Of a stretch of 64,000 nt of DNA, positions 51,396 through 61,335 are shown piece by piece. Source of the stretch: a bacterium HR19 (lineage in GTDB: Bacteria; Calescibacteriota; Calescibacteriia; Calescibacteriales; Calescibacteriaceae); contig BEHV01000001.1 of assembly GCA_002898315.1 (NCBI GenBank), positions 198,594 through 262,593 on the forward strand, written 5' to 3'. Both the position numbers and the translations under genes were made by a program. The notes beneath the pieces are model-generated. The model saw nothing but the letters and a program-made list of their open reading frames with translations. It made no database searches and was not told where the DNA came from. The first letter of the stretch is position 1; every line of letters starts with the position of its first letter.

Positions 51396-53411
51396 TCAGA
51401 AATCAATATCGTAAGCAAATTGATATAGAGCTAAAATTGAGCTGGCAACTGTCCATCCCGTAGCAGATGTTATATTGAACTCCCCTTTCCCACCATAACC
51501 ATAATCCCACCATGTCTGCTGAATCACCTCTGGAACCACACCGTAAGGAACTCCTTTTATGCTCCCCTCGGAAGAAGGAATTAAAAAAGATACAGCGTTT
51601 ATCATCATGGAAACCATTTCTTGCAATCTTTTTTTCTCCGGTTCTTGTAGGTATTTTGAGAAGTTCAGGACCATTTTCGGGAAGAAAAAGAGATATACAT
51701 CTACATGGATGTTTTCAACGCTGACGCTTGAAAGTCCAAGAGTATTTAGATTGATTTTGGAAAATGTTTGAGATGGCTCAAACGGAACAGACCAGAGATA
51801 AAACCACCACAAAGATGAGTATAAAGAGCGTTTTGCACATGAAAAATACTTCTCATACCCCAGCTCTCTCAAAAGCATAAAGCATGATATAAAAGCCCAT
51901 ATTGATGCTTCTTTATCTTCACTGTTTGCGTCTATTGTTGAGCCGAAATATGAAAAATTCTCTACAAGACGAGATATAAAATCTCCAGCTCTCATAGCAG
52001 ATTTTAAAAATCTCTCTTCCCCTGTTATCTCATAAGCTTTGAGAAAAACCGGGACAGCAAATAATGTCCCAGCAGGAGAAGAATCATATACCCTACCGGA
52101 GAAACTATATGCTCTTGCAAAAGAACCATCTTCTTGTTGTAGTTCAAGCATGGCTCTCGCACCAGATAAAAATTCATCTTTGAATAAATCTGTGTAGCTT
52201 TCGTCGTATTTATGAGCAAGATAAAAGGCAAGAAGCGACTCAAACTCTCTGCGAGTATAAAAAACATCTTTCAAAAATACAGGTGGAAGATTGCAAGGAG
52301 ATTGAGAAGAAGGGTCAAAGCAATCTATGAAGAACTTATTTATTTTACCATTTTTAGACCATGAAATCAAAACCTTCCTACCTTTTTCAATCAATATATC
52401 ATCACCGAATTTTTTTCCAAGAAGTATAGCGTTCGCTCCGTTCATAAGTGCCATTCCTGTAAAGCTTGATTCAATAAAAGGTACAAAAACATCTCCTGTC
52501 TCAAGAACAATAAAGGAGTAAAAACCAGCTATCTTATCTCCTTCATAGTAGTATCTCTGGAAAAAATGCTTCAGATTCCCAAGAAGGTTTATAAGTTTTG
52601 ATTTATTCTCAATCACAGGAGATAAAGGGGGAGAAAAAACAGAGTTCTCTTTATATATGTCATAGACCAGTTCCCAAAGGTAACAAATCGCATCAGAGAA
52701 ATTGTATCCGCTAATTTCTATAACATAAAAAGTAATCTTTTTTTCGCCTTTGTAGAACGCTTTTTTATGGTTGAGCTGAACAAAATTGGTCAAAAATTTT
52801 CTCCTGTAAAAAATAGGATATTCTTCAAACGGAAAAACAATAAGTATCTGCTTTTTATCATAATCAAAACCGAGAGAAGATACATCTGTATCAACTATTA
52901 TATTTTCGTCAGAAGAATCAATGTGTTCAGCTCTGGTGAAATCATATTTTGCAGGAATTTTCAAGATAGCCACACCTTCTTTTCTATTCTCATCAAAAGC
53001 AAAGACAAGAGGAACTGGCATTCTATCTTCTCTGAAAAGCCACATCTTTGACCTCAAAATAGAATAAACTTTATCTTGAGAGAAGTTGTTTCCTTTTATC
53101 CAGATGCCGGGGACAAAAAATGTTATATGCTCGGAATAACCGGTGTTGAAAGCAATTGAGATAGAGGTAGGGAAATCTGACTTCAAATCACCCGAAACTT
53201 TCCATATCTTCAAATTTTCACTTTCTTTTTGTTTAGAAACTTCAAGGGAAAAATTTGCTGATTTTTTTTCTGATGGGTAAGGTTTCTCAGAAACTTCAAA
53301 TCTTTTGAGAAAATCAACACTTTCTTTTACTTCTCTGAATATATCGCATCCCTGAAAAACGAACACAAACAAAAGTGTGAAAAATATTTTAGGTTCATGA
53401 CGGAGAAGCAT
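51396..53411 (-). CDS. Lipoprotein with helical-toroid (six-hairpin glycosidase-like) domain
   Basis: The family is not certain. The signal ends in FVFVFQGC (lipobox Cys about 22), so it is an envelope lipoprotein of 671 residues. The first ~260 residues look beta-rich. From about residue 300 the pattern of paired helices (LESLLAFYLAHKYDESY, ARAMLELQQEDGSFARAYSF, VPVFLKAYEITGEERFL, AGDFISRLVENF) is that of (alpha/alpha) toroids, as in polysaccharide lyases, glucuronyl epimerases and six-hairpin hydrolases. It is third in a run with a barrel protein and a GH5-like protein. TAATTT lies 6 nt upstream of the ATG. Confidence 0.65.
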   Translation of the reverse strand: MLLRHEPKIFFTLLFVFVFQGCDIFREVKESVDFLKRFEVSEKPYPSEKKSANFSLEVSKQKESENLKIWKVSGDLKSDFPTSISIAFNTGYSEHITFFVPGIWIKGNNFSQDKVYSILRSKMWLFREDRMPVPLVFAFDENRKEGVAILKIPAKYDFTRAEHIDSSDENIIVDTDVSSLGFDYDKKQILIVFPFEEYPIFYRRKFLTNFVQLNHKKAFYKGEKKITFYVIEISGYNFSDAICYLWELVYDIYKENSVFSPPLSPVIENKSKLINLLGNLKHFFQRYYYEGDKIAGFYSFIVLETGDVFVPFIESSFTGMALMNGANAILLGKKFGDDILIEKGRKVLISWSKNGKINKFFIDCFDPSSQSPCNLPPVFLKDVFYTRREFESLLAFYLAHKYDESYTDLFKDEFLSGARAMLELQQEDGSFARAYSFSGRVYDSSPAGTLFAVPVFLKAYEITGEERFLKSAMRAGDFISRLVENFSYFGSTIDANSEDKEASIWAFISCFMLLRELGYEKYFSCAKRSLYSSLWWFYLWSVPFEPSQTFSKINLNTLGLSSVSVENIHVDVYLFFFPKMVLNFSKYLQEPEKKRLQEMVSMMINAVSFLIPSSEGSIKGVPYGVVPEVIQQTWWDYGYGGKGEFNITSATGWTVASSILALYQFAYDIDF

Positions 53412-53424
53412 AAGAAAAAATTAA

Positions 53425-54813
53425 TCAGAAGAAAAATTTGAGAGAAAATTCAGCGGAGTATACGAGAAGACGAAGGGCGCCTGCTGGATTGATTCTACTC
53501 GTAAAACTCACCGAAGCTCTTCCCGGAACAAAAAATATATTCCCGAAATCAAATCTCATGTCTTGCCCGAGCATATAACTGAAAATCAAATCTCCCTCTA
53601 AACCTATAAAGTTTGATTTCAGAGAGTTCTCACCAGATAGAGTCAGTCCCACACCTAAAACCGGGGTGATTTTGAAATTCTCTCCAAAAGGTAATTCAAA
53701 CCACACATCAGGAACGAAAAATCCAGCTCTCATCAATCTGAACTGAGAGAAAACTTCAGCCATATTAAGGTCAAGATTATCTGACTTGAAGATGATTTCG
53801 TCTTCTGTGAGAAGCAGAGTTCTGCTCATTGATTTTCCTGAGTACAGGAAACCGAAATTAACTCCGTCTCTGTATGAGGGGTTATCTGGGCTGAGGAGCA
53901 TCAGGTCTGCTCCGAATTTGCTTTTACCTTTTTTTGCTAATGATAGCTGAAAAGCACCGGCAAGATGAAGTTCGTTTTCAAGACCGAAAGAGCTTTTTGT
54001 CAGAACTCCACCCTGCCCCGCCACTCCCCCTACAAAATAAAAATTATCTGAATCAAAAAGATAGCCAACTACAAGAGTTGAAACGAAAGAAGGTTTTCTC
54101 ACAACCGAATTATCAAAAAGGTTGTATATTCCTCCGAAGAAACCTTTGCCAGCAAAAGGAATTGTATCTCTTCTTGAAAATCCTCCTTCCGCATAAGCTA
54201 GGGAGAAGATGTAAGTATCGTTTATAAAGTTATTTGCAAAAAGCTCAATGCCTTCGTATGTCTGATCTGGAATCTGACCAAAGAACAACTGTAAATTCTC
54301 TTTTTCAAACCTAACTCCTCCAATCCAGTGTCTCACGAAAATTGCTATAGGGTCAGAGAAATATTGGTATCCGGCTTTCACATTAAATCCAGATAAAATG
54401 AGGTCGGAGTACAGCTGTCTGGCGAAAATGAAAATCTGTCTTCCAGCTTGGGCATCCGGTCTGCCGATATTGAAGTTCCTGCTCCATATATTAAATCCCA
54501 AAAGGAATTCAAGTGCAAAGAGTTTATTCTCTCCTGAGATGAAGGAGAATTTTGGTTCTGCGTATGTTCCGAGAACGCCAGCGGTCTGTCCCCACGGCTC
54601 ATAAAATGACGGAGTTCTCTCAAAATCTCTATCTGTTTTGAAAATCAGGAAGTTCTGAAAATAACCCGAAAAATCAAATTTCTTCTCATCAGTCAAACCA
54701 TCAGAAGAATAGAAAGTCAGAACAAAAGAGAGAAGTAAAATCTCTATCCAAAACGGTTTACTTCTTGTTTTCTCGTTCAATTTTGCTATGTGTTTTTTTT
54801 CTCCGTCCATCAT
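53425..54813 (-). CDS. Predicted outer-membrane porin-like beta-barrel
   Basis: No named family is recognised. After a cytosolic start (KHIAKLNEKTRSK) comes a hydrophobic signal (WIEILLLSFVLTFY). The mature protein is a chain of amphipathic strands with many aromatic residues and glycine, and it ends in SAEFSLKFFF, the aromatic C-terminal signature of barrel proteins. I choose ATG 54813 (462 residues), because GGGGGTGATT just upstream is a good ribosome site; a GTG at 54825 is the alternative. It sits between the GH5-like lipoprotein and the helical-toroid lipoprotein, which suggests it moves their glycan substrate or product. Confidence 0.72.
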   Translation of the reverse strand: MMDGEKKHIAKLNEKTRSKPFWIEILLLSFVLTFYSSDGLTDEKKFDFSGYFQNFLIFKTDRDFERTPSFYEPWGQTAGVLGTYAEPKFSFISGENKLFALEFLLGFNIWSRNFNIGRPDAQAGRQIFIFARQLYSDLILSGFNVKAGYQYFSDPIAIFVRHWIGGVRFEKENLQLFFGQIPDQTYEGIELFANNFINDTYIFSLAYAEGGFSRRDTIPFAGKGFFGGIYNLFDNSVVRKPSFVSTLVVGYLFDSDNFYFVGGVAGQGGVLTKSSFGLENELHLAGAFQLSLAKKGKSKFGADLMLLSPDNPSYRDGVNFGFLYSGKSMSRTLLLTEDEIIFKSDNLDLNMAEVFSQFRLMRAGFFVPDVWFELPFGENFKITPVLGVGLTLSGENSLKSNFIGLEGDLIFSYMLGQDMRFDFGNIFFVPGRASVSFTSRINPAGALRLLVYSAEFSLKFFF

Positions 54814-54848
54814 AATCACCCCCACTTAACTAAAAAGTTAAAAAATCT

Positions 54849-57539
54849 TTATTTTTTCTTTCTTGATATTATAACATCTTCCTTTACAAAGTAGTCCCAA
54901 TCATCAAACGGTTCTCCTTTTCCACCAGATATTATCGGACCCCTTATAATTATTTTGTGTGTAAATCCCGGCTGGTCTGCGGTATTATACCAGTATAATC
55001 TGAAATTCTTGTGATCATACATAATATAACCATCAGATACCCAAACGAAAAATCCATCAGGATAGTATATGTAGTATGGTATGAAAATCTCTGTTGGCTC
55101 ATCGGTTTCTTTGCTCTCGTATTCAAGAAGGAACTCTCCGACAGGATTCAAAATTCCCTTATCTGGGTCAAAGTAGTGATATTTTGTGAAAAACCTCATA
55201 GATTTCGGTTTGCCTGCTAAAAATCTCGGGTATGGACGTGAATAAATCTCGTATCCTCTTGGCACAAGATATGTTTTTTCATCTATCTTGGCTATGTACG
55301 GGTCTCCCTCGCAGGTTGGGGATTTTATACCTTTGCAGTTTTCAGCAGGAACTGGCTCAACAATAGAGAAGTTCTCTGCATTCCATCCTTCTCCTCTCCA
55401 ATCATTATTCTCCCACGACCAGCACCAGAGAATCCTTGATTGAAAGAGTTCATCTAACGCCTCGTAGTAATCGTTAAGAATGAATTTAGGTATTATAAAG
55501 TTCTCATTCCTTGCGTTCATAACCGCACCTTGCCAGATGTTATCAACTTCAACCTCACTCTCCCCTGCTCTGATTCTATATTTTCCGCCAGAGAAATACA
55601 CATCTGTTGTTGAGAGAGAAAAGTAAGTCCCGAATTCACCAAGCACAGCGGGAATACTTCCCATATACTTTCTCGCCGAAGAAATCATGCCATATATTGA
55701 ATTTTTATATTCGCTTGCTTTTCTTCTTTTCTCGGAAACCTTGAAAACCCTATAAGGAGAGTTAAAGCCGGGGAACGGATATATATCTGCATACCAATGA
55801 GGAGCATAAACAACCTGAACCAAATCAGGTCTAAAATATGGGAGGTCAAAGTAAGTTTCGCTCTGACTGCCTCCTGTAACGAAGTTCAAAAGCGCTTCAA
55901 TAGAAGATATTGTAGGTTCAACAAAAATTATAGCGTCTTTATCTTCTTCTTGAATTGCTTTGCCCATCCTTTCGTGGAAAGGCAGTAGATAATTTCTGTT
56001 GAAAGCATAGTTCAATCCGAGTATAGCTAAAAGGTTCGCCTTGTCAAATCCCCAAATTCTTTTTATATCTTCTCTGTTTTTTTCTTCAACGGGTGGTAAA
56101 ATTCCAACGCCTGTAAGAATATCAACAAGGTCTTCTGAAAACTGCTTATCAGCGAAAATTGTGTTGAGTATATTCACAACTCCTTCTTTTGAACCCAATT
56201 GCAAGTATGCCGCTGCAAGGGTTAAGATAAGGAAAAACCCCGATGGTTCATTCATAAGGTCGTATCCTAAAACATTCGGATAATCTTTAACTCTTTTTGC
56301 TATCTCTCTCCACATTCTCTCGTATGCAGATTGAAGATATTCTTGAATGTTTTTATTACCCACCTTGAGTCCCGGATAAGCATCTTTTCCTGCAAAAAAC
56401 GCAGCCCACGCTCTCTGAACATCTAATGAGGTTATAACATCTACACCCCAGTTTGTGAAAGGAAGCATATCTGTTGTATTTTTTATTATCTCTTCGTCAG
56501 AAAGACCAGTTATAGGAACAGGGAAGTTCTTGAGACCTTCTCCCAAAAAGTTCAGAATAAAATCACGAACAGTATAATTTCCTTTATCATCTTTTCCACC
56601 CAGTAGTTCTCCTATATTTTTGTCAAACTTTTTTGCAACTCTGACTATTTTTTCCCAGTTCTGATTATCTCTTATGAAGTTGTAGAGGAAGAAAACTATT
56701 CTTGGATAACCCCAGAGAGGGGAATCAAGGTTTCTTTCAGGGAATATAGCTTGAACAGCCCATTTAGGGAACATATTACCTCTAACAGCATTATTGTAAG
56801 GTGAATCTATATCTTTTCCCATGCACTTATTTTTTCCGGGATTTGGCACAAGAGCCCCGATAAGTTCCGCTATTGGCAACACCCCTCCAAGTCCTCCCAT
56901 TCCACCTGAACCTACGCTCAGAAAACCTCTTATTTGTTTTACGATTGGAGATTCAGTATCGTTGAAACGAGAGATAAAAAATCTTGAAAAAACCGCATCT
57001 GTGTGAGAGTCAAGAAGAACATAAATATCGTATTCCCATGCTTTCTCAACAATTTTGGCTATGTAGTCAAGGTATTGTGTATCTATTTTATCTGGACTTT
57101 CTGGCATCACTCCCTCAAATGAGATGATAAGCCTTATTGAGTTGAACCCGAGGTTTTTTATTTGTCTGAAGTAATCATCTGCTTTGTCAAGAGGGAACGG
57201 CTTGCCGACATAGGTTGGAACTCCATTAACCTTGAAAGTGCAAGGGTCCTCATTCACAGGGAATTTATTGCTACCTGATACATTTACTCCGTGTAAAAAA
57301 ACATACCTTCCCTTTTGGTCTTTTATATACGGAAGCCAATCAACGCAAAATTCTTTGTAATTTTCTGGCGGAGGGCAGTAAGGTCTCCCATCTTGTCCAA
57401 CACAGCATACAGAAACCCTTGATAATCTCTGATTTTTATATTCTCTTTTACCGCAACTGTGAAGGGAAAAAAGCGAAGTAGCCAGAGCTATAATTATGAT
57501 TTTTCTATAATTTTTTCCCATAATTTTTTCAGTTATCAT
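54849..57539 (-). CDS. Glycoside hydrolase family 5-like lipoprotein (endoglycoceramidase/cellulase-like)
   Basis: An 896-residue envelope lipoprotein. The signal ends in LFSLHSCGK (Cys about 29), followed by a Cys- and Pro-rich segment. A GH5-type TIM barrel begins at FLHGVNVSGS and contains GFNSIRLIISFEG, VLLDSHTDAVF, the acid/base Glu in GYDLMNEPSG (about residue 430) and the nucleophile-type Glu in AVLGEFGTYF (about 633). Between these are large inserts. The last ~150 residues form a beta-rich C-terminal domain. It may cut a glycolipid or exopolysaccharide of the cell itself or of others. ATG 57521 is an alternative start. Confidence 0.82.
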   Translation of the reverse strand: MITEKIMGKNYRKIIIIALATSLFSLHSCGKREYKNQRLSRVSVCCVGQDGRPYCPPPENYKEFCVDWLPYIKDQKGRYVFLHGVNVSGSNKFPVNEDPCTFKVNGVPTYVGKPFPLDKADDYFRQIKNLGFNSIRLIISFEGVMPESPDKIDTQYLDYIAKIVEKAWEYDIYVLLDSHTDAVFSRFFISRFNDTESPIVKQIRGFLSVGSGGMGGLGGVLPIAELIGALVPNPGKNKCMGKDIDSPYNNAVRGNMFPKWAVQAIFPERNLDSPLWGYPRIVFFLYNFIRDNQNWEKIVRVAKKFDKNIGELLGGKDDKGNYTVRDFILNFLGEGLKNFPVPITGLSDEEIIKNTTDMLPFTNWGVDVITSLDVQRAWAAFFAGKDAYPGLKVGNKNIQEYLQSAYERMWREIAKRVKDYPNVLGYDLMNEPSGFFLILTLAAAYLQLGSKEGVVNILNTIFADKQFSEDLVDILTGVGILPPVEEKNREDIKRIWGFDKANLLAILGLNYAFNRNYLLPFHERMGKAIQEEDKDAIIFVEPTISSIEALLNFVTGGSQSETYFDLPYFRPDLVQVVYAPHWYADIYPFPGFNSPYRVFKVSEKRRKASEYKNSIYGMISSARKYMGSIPAVLGEFGTYFSLSTTDVYFSGGKYRIRAGESEVEVDNIWQGAVMNARNENFIIPKFILNDYYEALDELFQSRILWCWSWENNDWRGEGWNAENFSIVEPVPAENCKGIKSPTCEGDPYIAKIDEKTYLVPRGYEIYSRPYPRFLAGKPKSMRFFTKYHYFDPDKGILNPVGEFLLEYESKETDEPTEIFIPYYIYYPDGFFVWVSDGYIMYDHKNFRLYWYNTADQPGFTHKIIIRGPIISGGKGEPFDDWDYFVKEDVIISRKKK

Positions 57540-57615
57540 TTTTTACGAATTTTAGCAATTTTTTTGTAAGTTATCATCTTTTTTCGGTAAGCTCGGAAAA
57601 AGCAAAAAAAGGATT

Positions 57616-57621
57616 TATGAT
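57616..57621 (+). promoter_or_regulatory. -10 hexamer TATGAT for lipA, leaderless type
   Basis: TATGAT ends 7 nt before the lipA ATG at 57629; no Shine-Dalgarno is present. Confidence 0.5.
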
Positions 57622-57628
57622 TATTTGA

Positions 57629-58513
57629 ATGCAAAACAATAAAAATTTTTCAGATTTGATCAATATGAAGCCGAAAGTAAATTTATCTGCAACACACGAG
57701 ATAAAAAAAATTTTGAGAAATTACAAACTATTTACTGTATGTGAGGAATCATTATGTCCGAACATTTCGGAGTGCTTCGGCGAAAGAAAAACAGCAACAT
57801 TTTTACTTCTCGGAAAATACTGCACGAGATATTGCTCATTCTGCGCCATAGGAAAAATGAAAAAACCTCCCCCACCTGACCCAGATGAGATAACAAATCT
57901 CAAAAAGGCAGTTCAAGAGATGAAATTAAAATATGTCGTCTTAACATCTGTAAACAGAGACGATTTAGAAGATGGTGGAGCGGAACACCTTGCAAAATGC
58001 ATATCAGAAGTCAAAAAACTCGGAGCGATAGTTGAAATACTTTCTCCCGACCTCAAATACAAAACTGAAAATTTAGACATAGTACTTTCAGCAAAACCAG
58101 ATGTTTTTGCACACGATATAGAAACCGTACCATCACTATACCCGAAAGTCAGACCAAAAGGGAACTTTGAAAAATCTCTCTTCCTCCTCAGATATGCAAA
58201 AGAAAAAGGTTTCATAACAAAAACATCAATAATAGTAGGTCTTGGAGAGAAAAAAAGCGAGCTATTTGAGACAATAGAGAAGGTGAGAAAGTATGCTATG
58301 TGTGATATTTTGGTTGTGGGTCAATACTTTCAGCCATCTCTCTCAAAGAATCAAAAAGCATATCAATTAGACGAAAGCATATGGGAAGAGCTGGAAGTTT
58401 TCTGCCGAAATATGGAATTCAAAAGTTTCATAGTTGGACCAAGAGCAAGGAGCTCTTATCTTGCAGACGTCGGATTTGAAAACATAAAAGGCAAGGCAGA
58501 ACTTCCCGCATAA
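57629..58513 (+). CDS. lipA: Lipoyl synthase
   Basis: Radical-SAM enzyme that inserts two sulfurs into octanoyl groups on lipoyl proteins. The 294 residues carry both clusters: the auxiliary CEESLCPNISECF (C-x4-C-x5-C) and the radical-SAM CTRYCSFC (C-x3-C-x2-C). GKMKKPPPPDPDEI and DLEDGGAEHLAKCI are family blocks, and the C-terminal ARSSYLADVGF carries the conserved Arg-Ser-Ser that binds the auxiliary cluster. No lipB or lplA is in the window. It is convergent with valS, 6 bp apart. Confidence 0.96.
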   Translation: MQNNKNFSDLINMKPKVNLSATHEIKKILRNYKLFTVCEESLCPNISECFGERKTATFLLLGKYCTRYCSFCAIGKMKKPPPPDPDEITNLKKAVQEMKLKYVVLTSVNRDDLEDGGAEHLAKCISEVKKLGAIVEILSPDLKYKTENLDIVLSAKPDVFAHDIETVPSLYPKVRPKGNFEKSLFLLRYAKEKGFITKTSIIVGLGEKKSELFETIEKVRKYAMCDILVVGQYFQPSLSKNQKAYQLDESIWEELEVFCRNMEFKSFIVGPRARSSYLADVGFENIKGKAELPA

Positions 58514-58519
58514 ATTCAC

Positions 58520-61219
58520 TTAAACTGAACCACTCTCATCTGAAAACCTCGAGAGTATTTCTAATCTTGTTTTGAGAACATTTATCTTCAAAGATAACTC
58601 CTCAAACTCTTTTTTGTGTTCTTCTATAACCTCTTCATCTGCTCGTGAGAGGAAATCTTGATTTGAAAGTCGTTTTTTCACTCTTTCAAAATCCTTCTCA
58701 AGTTTTGAAATTTCTTTTTTTATTTTTTCTATGCTTTCTGCGAGTTTCGCACCCTTTGAAGATATAGCAACCGCAACGCCTTTTTCTGACGAAGGTATAA
58801 ATGACTCAGGAAACTTATCACCGCTCAGGACTGAAACCTTAGAACGAGAGAGTTTTTCTATCCACTCTATATTATCTTTTACGGCATGCTCGAGGTGAGT
58901 TTCTCCGAAGGTCAAAACGACTGCCGGAACCTCATCTGAAACTTTAAAGCCAAGCTCATCTTTCAAAGCCCTTATCTCTTTGACTATTGTGATTAGCTTT
59001 TGTCCAATCTCAAGCGACTCCTCTTCTTCAAATTCAAAATCAGGAAAACCAGCAAAAGATATTATTTCAGGTTCGTCTTCCCAGCCATATTTCTTCCTCA
59101 TCAAGCTCCATATATGAGCGGTAAGAGCGGGAATAAAAGGATGAAGCAACCTCAAAGAGCTTTCAAGGACAAAAACCAAAGTGTTCTTTGCACAACTTGA
59201 AAGTTTCTCATTCCTCATTTCAATCTTTGATATCTCTATGTACCAGTCGCAGAAATCATTCCAGAAAAATTCATATATTTCAGAAAGAGCCTGATTTATC
59301 TTGTACTCTTCAAGAAATCTCTTCACATTCCTTATACATCTTGAAAGTTTAGATATTATCCATCTTTGTGGTAGAGATTTTGGAGAGAAATTCCTTTTCG
59401 CCTGCTCGACATTTTGTATAACGAACTTTGAAGCATTCCAGACCTTATTCATAAAGTGATAATATGACTCCACTGATTTTTCAGATAATCTCATATCTTT
59501 TATCTGAGATGAAAGCATAGCAAGAGTGAAACGAAGAGAATCTGCTCCATACTTTTCTATAAGTTCAAGAGGGTCAAGAACATTACCCTTCGTCTTTGAC
59601 ATCTTTTGCCCTTTTTCATCTCTTATAAGCCCATGGACAAAAACCTTTCTGAAAGGAACCTGCTTTGTAAAGTAAAGTCCCATAACTATCATTCTGGCAA
59701 CCCAGAAGAAAATTATATCAAAGCCGGTGACAAGAACATCAGTAGGATAGAAAACTTTAAGCTTTTTTGTTTTTTCGGGCCACCCAAGAACAGCAAAAGG
59801 CCAGAGAGCAGAAGAAAACCAAGTATCAAGAACATCTTCGGATTCTTTGATATTTTCTGAACCACAACGCGGACATGTTCTCTGCTCCTTCTCTCCGTCA
59901 TTATTCAGAAATTTCTCCCCGCACGAGTTGCAAAAAGATATAGGTATTTTGTGTCCCCACCATATCTGACGAGATATACACCAATCTTTTACATTTTCCA
60001 TCCATGAGATGTAAAGGTTTTTCCATCTCTCTGCAAGGAATTGAACTCTGCTATTTTTTTTATCACCGCCGTTTTCATACATAGAGTTGGACTCGCTTGA
60101 ATCACTTCCTTTCACCGCTTCAATAGCCGGAGGAGCGAGTTTTTTCATATCAACGAACCACTGCCTTGATATAATTGGCTCAACAACAGTTCTACACCTA
60201 TAACATCTTCCTAAACGAATTGTATAATCTTCAACTTTGAGGAGAAGTCCATAGGATTGGAGGTCTGAAACTATTTTTTTTCTTGCTTCTTCTCTTTTCA
60301 ACCCAGCATAATCACCGAATGTTATGACAGCATCTTCGTTCATTATTTTTATTCCGTCAAGGTTATGTCTTCTTGCTATTTCAAAGTCCGCAAAATCATG
60401 AAATGGAGTGACCTTCACAGCTCCTGTTCCAAATGTCATATCAACGACTTCATCTCTTATCACTGGAACTTTCCTCCATACCAAAGGGACAAAAACATAT
60501 TGAACATCTTTATATCTTTCGTCTTCTGGATGGACAGCAACAGCGGTATCTCCAAGAAGAGTTTCAGGTCTCGTTGTAGCAACACATATTCCGTCTTTTC
60601 CCTCTTTTTCAAAAGGATAGATTATATAGTAGAGTTTTCCTTTTTCTTCTGAGAACTCAACTTCAAGGTCGCTCAGAGCGGTCTTGCAAGAAGGACACCA
60701 GTTTATTATGTAATCACCTTCGTATATCAAACCGTTCTTGAAAAGTTCGGCGAAAGCTTTTATAACCGCCCTCCTATAATCTTCGTCTAATGTGAACCTA
60801 TTTGCAGTCCAGTCAACAGATAGGCATAACCTTTGCATCTGTTCCTTTATTTTCTTCTGGCTCTGCTCTCTCCACTCATCAACAAATTTCAAGAACTCTT
60901 CTTTTGACATGTTTTCTCTTTTGAGACCTCTTTTTTCAAGCTCACGGGAGACGACATGTTGAGTCGCAATTCCAGCATGGTCTGTTCCGGGAACCCACAG
61001 AACCTCATAACCGCTCATTCTCTTATATCTTACTATTATGTCTTGAATAGTCATATTGAGAGCGTGACCTATATGCAATGAGCCGGTTATATTTGGCGGG
61101 GGGATAACCACACAGAACTTTTTTTTGGGCGAATCTGGATTAGCAATAAATGCCTCAGCAAAGACACGGCTCCAATACTTTTCTATTTCCCTGTGCTTAT
61201 AACTTCCCTCAATCTCCAT
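58520..61219 (-). CDS. valS: Valyl-tRNA synthetase
   Basis: Class I aminoacyl-tRNA synthetase with editing domain, 899 residues. The HIGH motif is in PPPNITGSLHIGHAL, the editing domain has CVATTRPETLLGDTAVAVHP, and the zinc-like pairs are FCNSCGEKF and CPRCGS. The KMSKS loop is GQKMSKTKGNVLDP. The C-terminal anticodon domain is followed by the coiled-coil arm typical of ValS (IKKEISKLEKDFERVKKRLS). The start has TATTTT 7 nt upstream and no Shine-Dalgarno. Confidence 0.97.
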   Translation of the reverse strand: MEIEGSYKHREIEKYWSRVFAEAFIANPDSPKKKFCVVIPPPNITGSLHIGHALNMTIQDIIVRYKRMSGYEVLWVPGTDHAGIATQHVVSRELEKRGLKRENMSKEEFLKFVDEWREQSQKKIKEQMQRLCLSVDWTANRFTLDEDYRRAVIKAFAELFKNGLIYEGDYIINWCPSCKTALSDLEVEFSEEKGKLYYIIYPFEKEGKDGICVATTRPETLLGDTAVAVHPEDERYKDVQYVFVPLVWRKVPVIRDEVVDMTFGTGAVKVTPFHDFADFEIARRHNLDGIKIMNEDAVITFGDYAGLKREEARKKIVSDLQSYGLLLKVEDYTIRLGRCYRCRTVVEPIISRQWFVDMKKLAPPAIEAVKGSDSSESNSMYENGGDKKNSRVQFLAERWKNLYISWMENVKDWCISRQIWWGHKIPISFCNSCGEKFLNNDGEKEQRTCPRCGSENIKESEDVLDTWFSSALWPFAVLGWPEKTKKLKVFYPTDVLVTGFDIIFFWVARMIVMGLYFTKQVPFRKVFVHGLIRDEKGQKMSKTKGNVLDPLELIEKYGADSLRFTLAMLSSQIKDMRLSEKSVESYYHFMNKVWNASKFVIQNVEQAKRNFSPKSLPQRWIISKLSRCIRNVKRFLEEYKINQALSEIYEFFWNDFCDWYIEISKIEMRNEKLSSCAKNTLVFVLESSLRLLHPFIPALTAHIWSLMRKKYGWEDEPEIISFAGFPDFEFEEEESLEIGQKLITIVKEIRALKDELGFKVSDEVPAVVLTFGETHLEHAVKDNIEWIEKLSRSKVSVLSGDKFPESFIPSSEKGVAVAISSKGAKLAESIEKIKKEISKLEKDFERVKKRLSNQDFLSRADEEVIEEHKKEFEELSLKINVLKTRLEILSRFSDESGSV

Positions 61220-61226
61220 ATACCCT

Positions 61227-61232
61227 AAAATA
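61227..61232 (-). promoter_or_regulatory. -10 hexamer TATTTT for valS, leaderless type
   Basis: On the minus strand TATTTT ends 7 nt before the valS ATG at 61219. Confidence 0.45.
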
Positions 61233-61335
61233 AATTACTTTCTGCAAAGCGGTATTCGGTTTATACAAATTTATTTCAAGAGCAAAAAACCAAAAAATCA
61301 CAAAAGAAGAAACAAATAAAATAAAAATAATTGTG

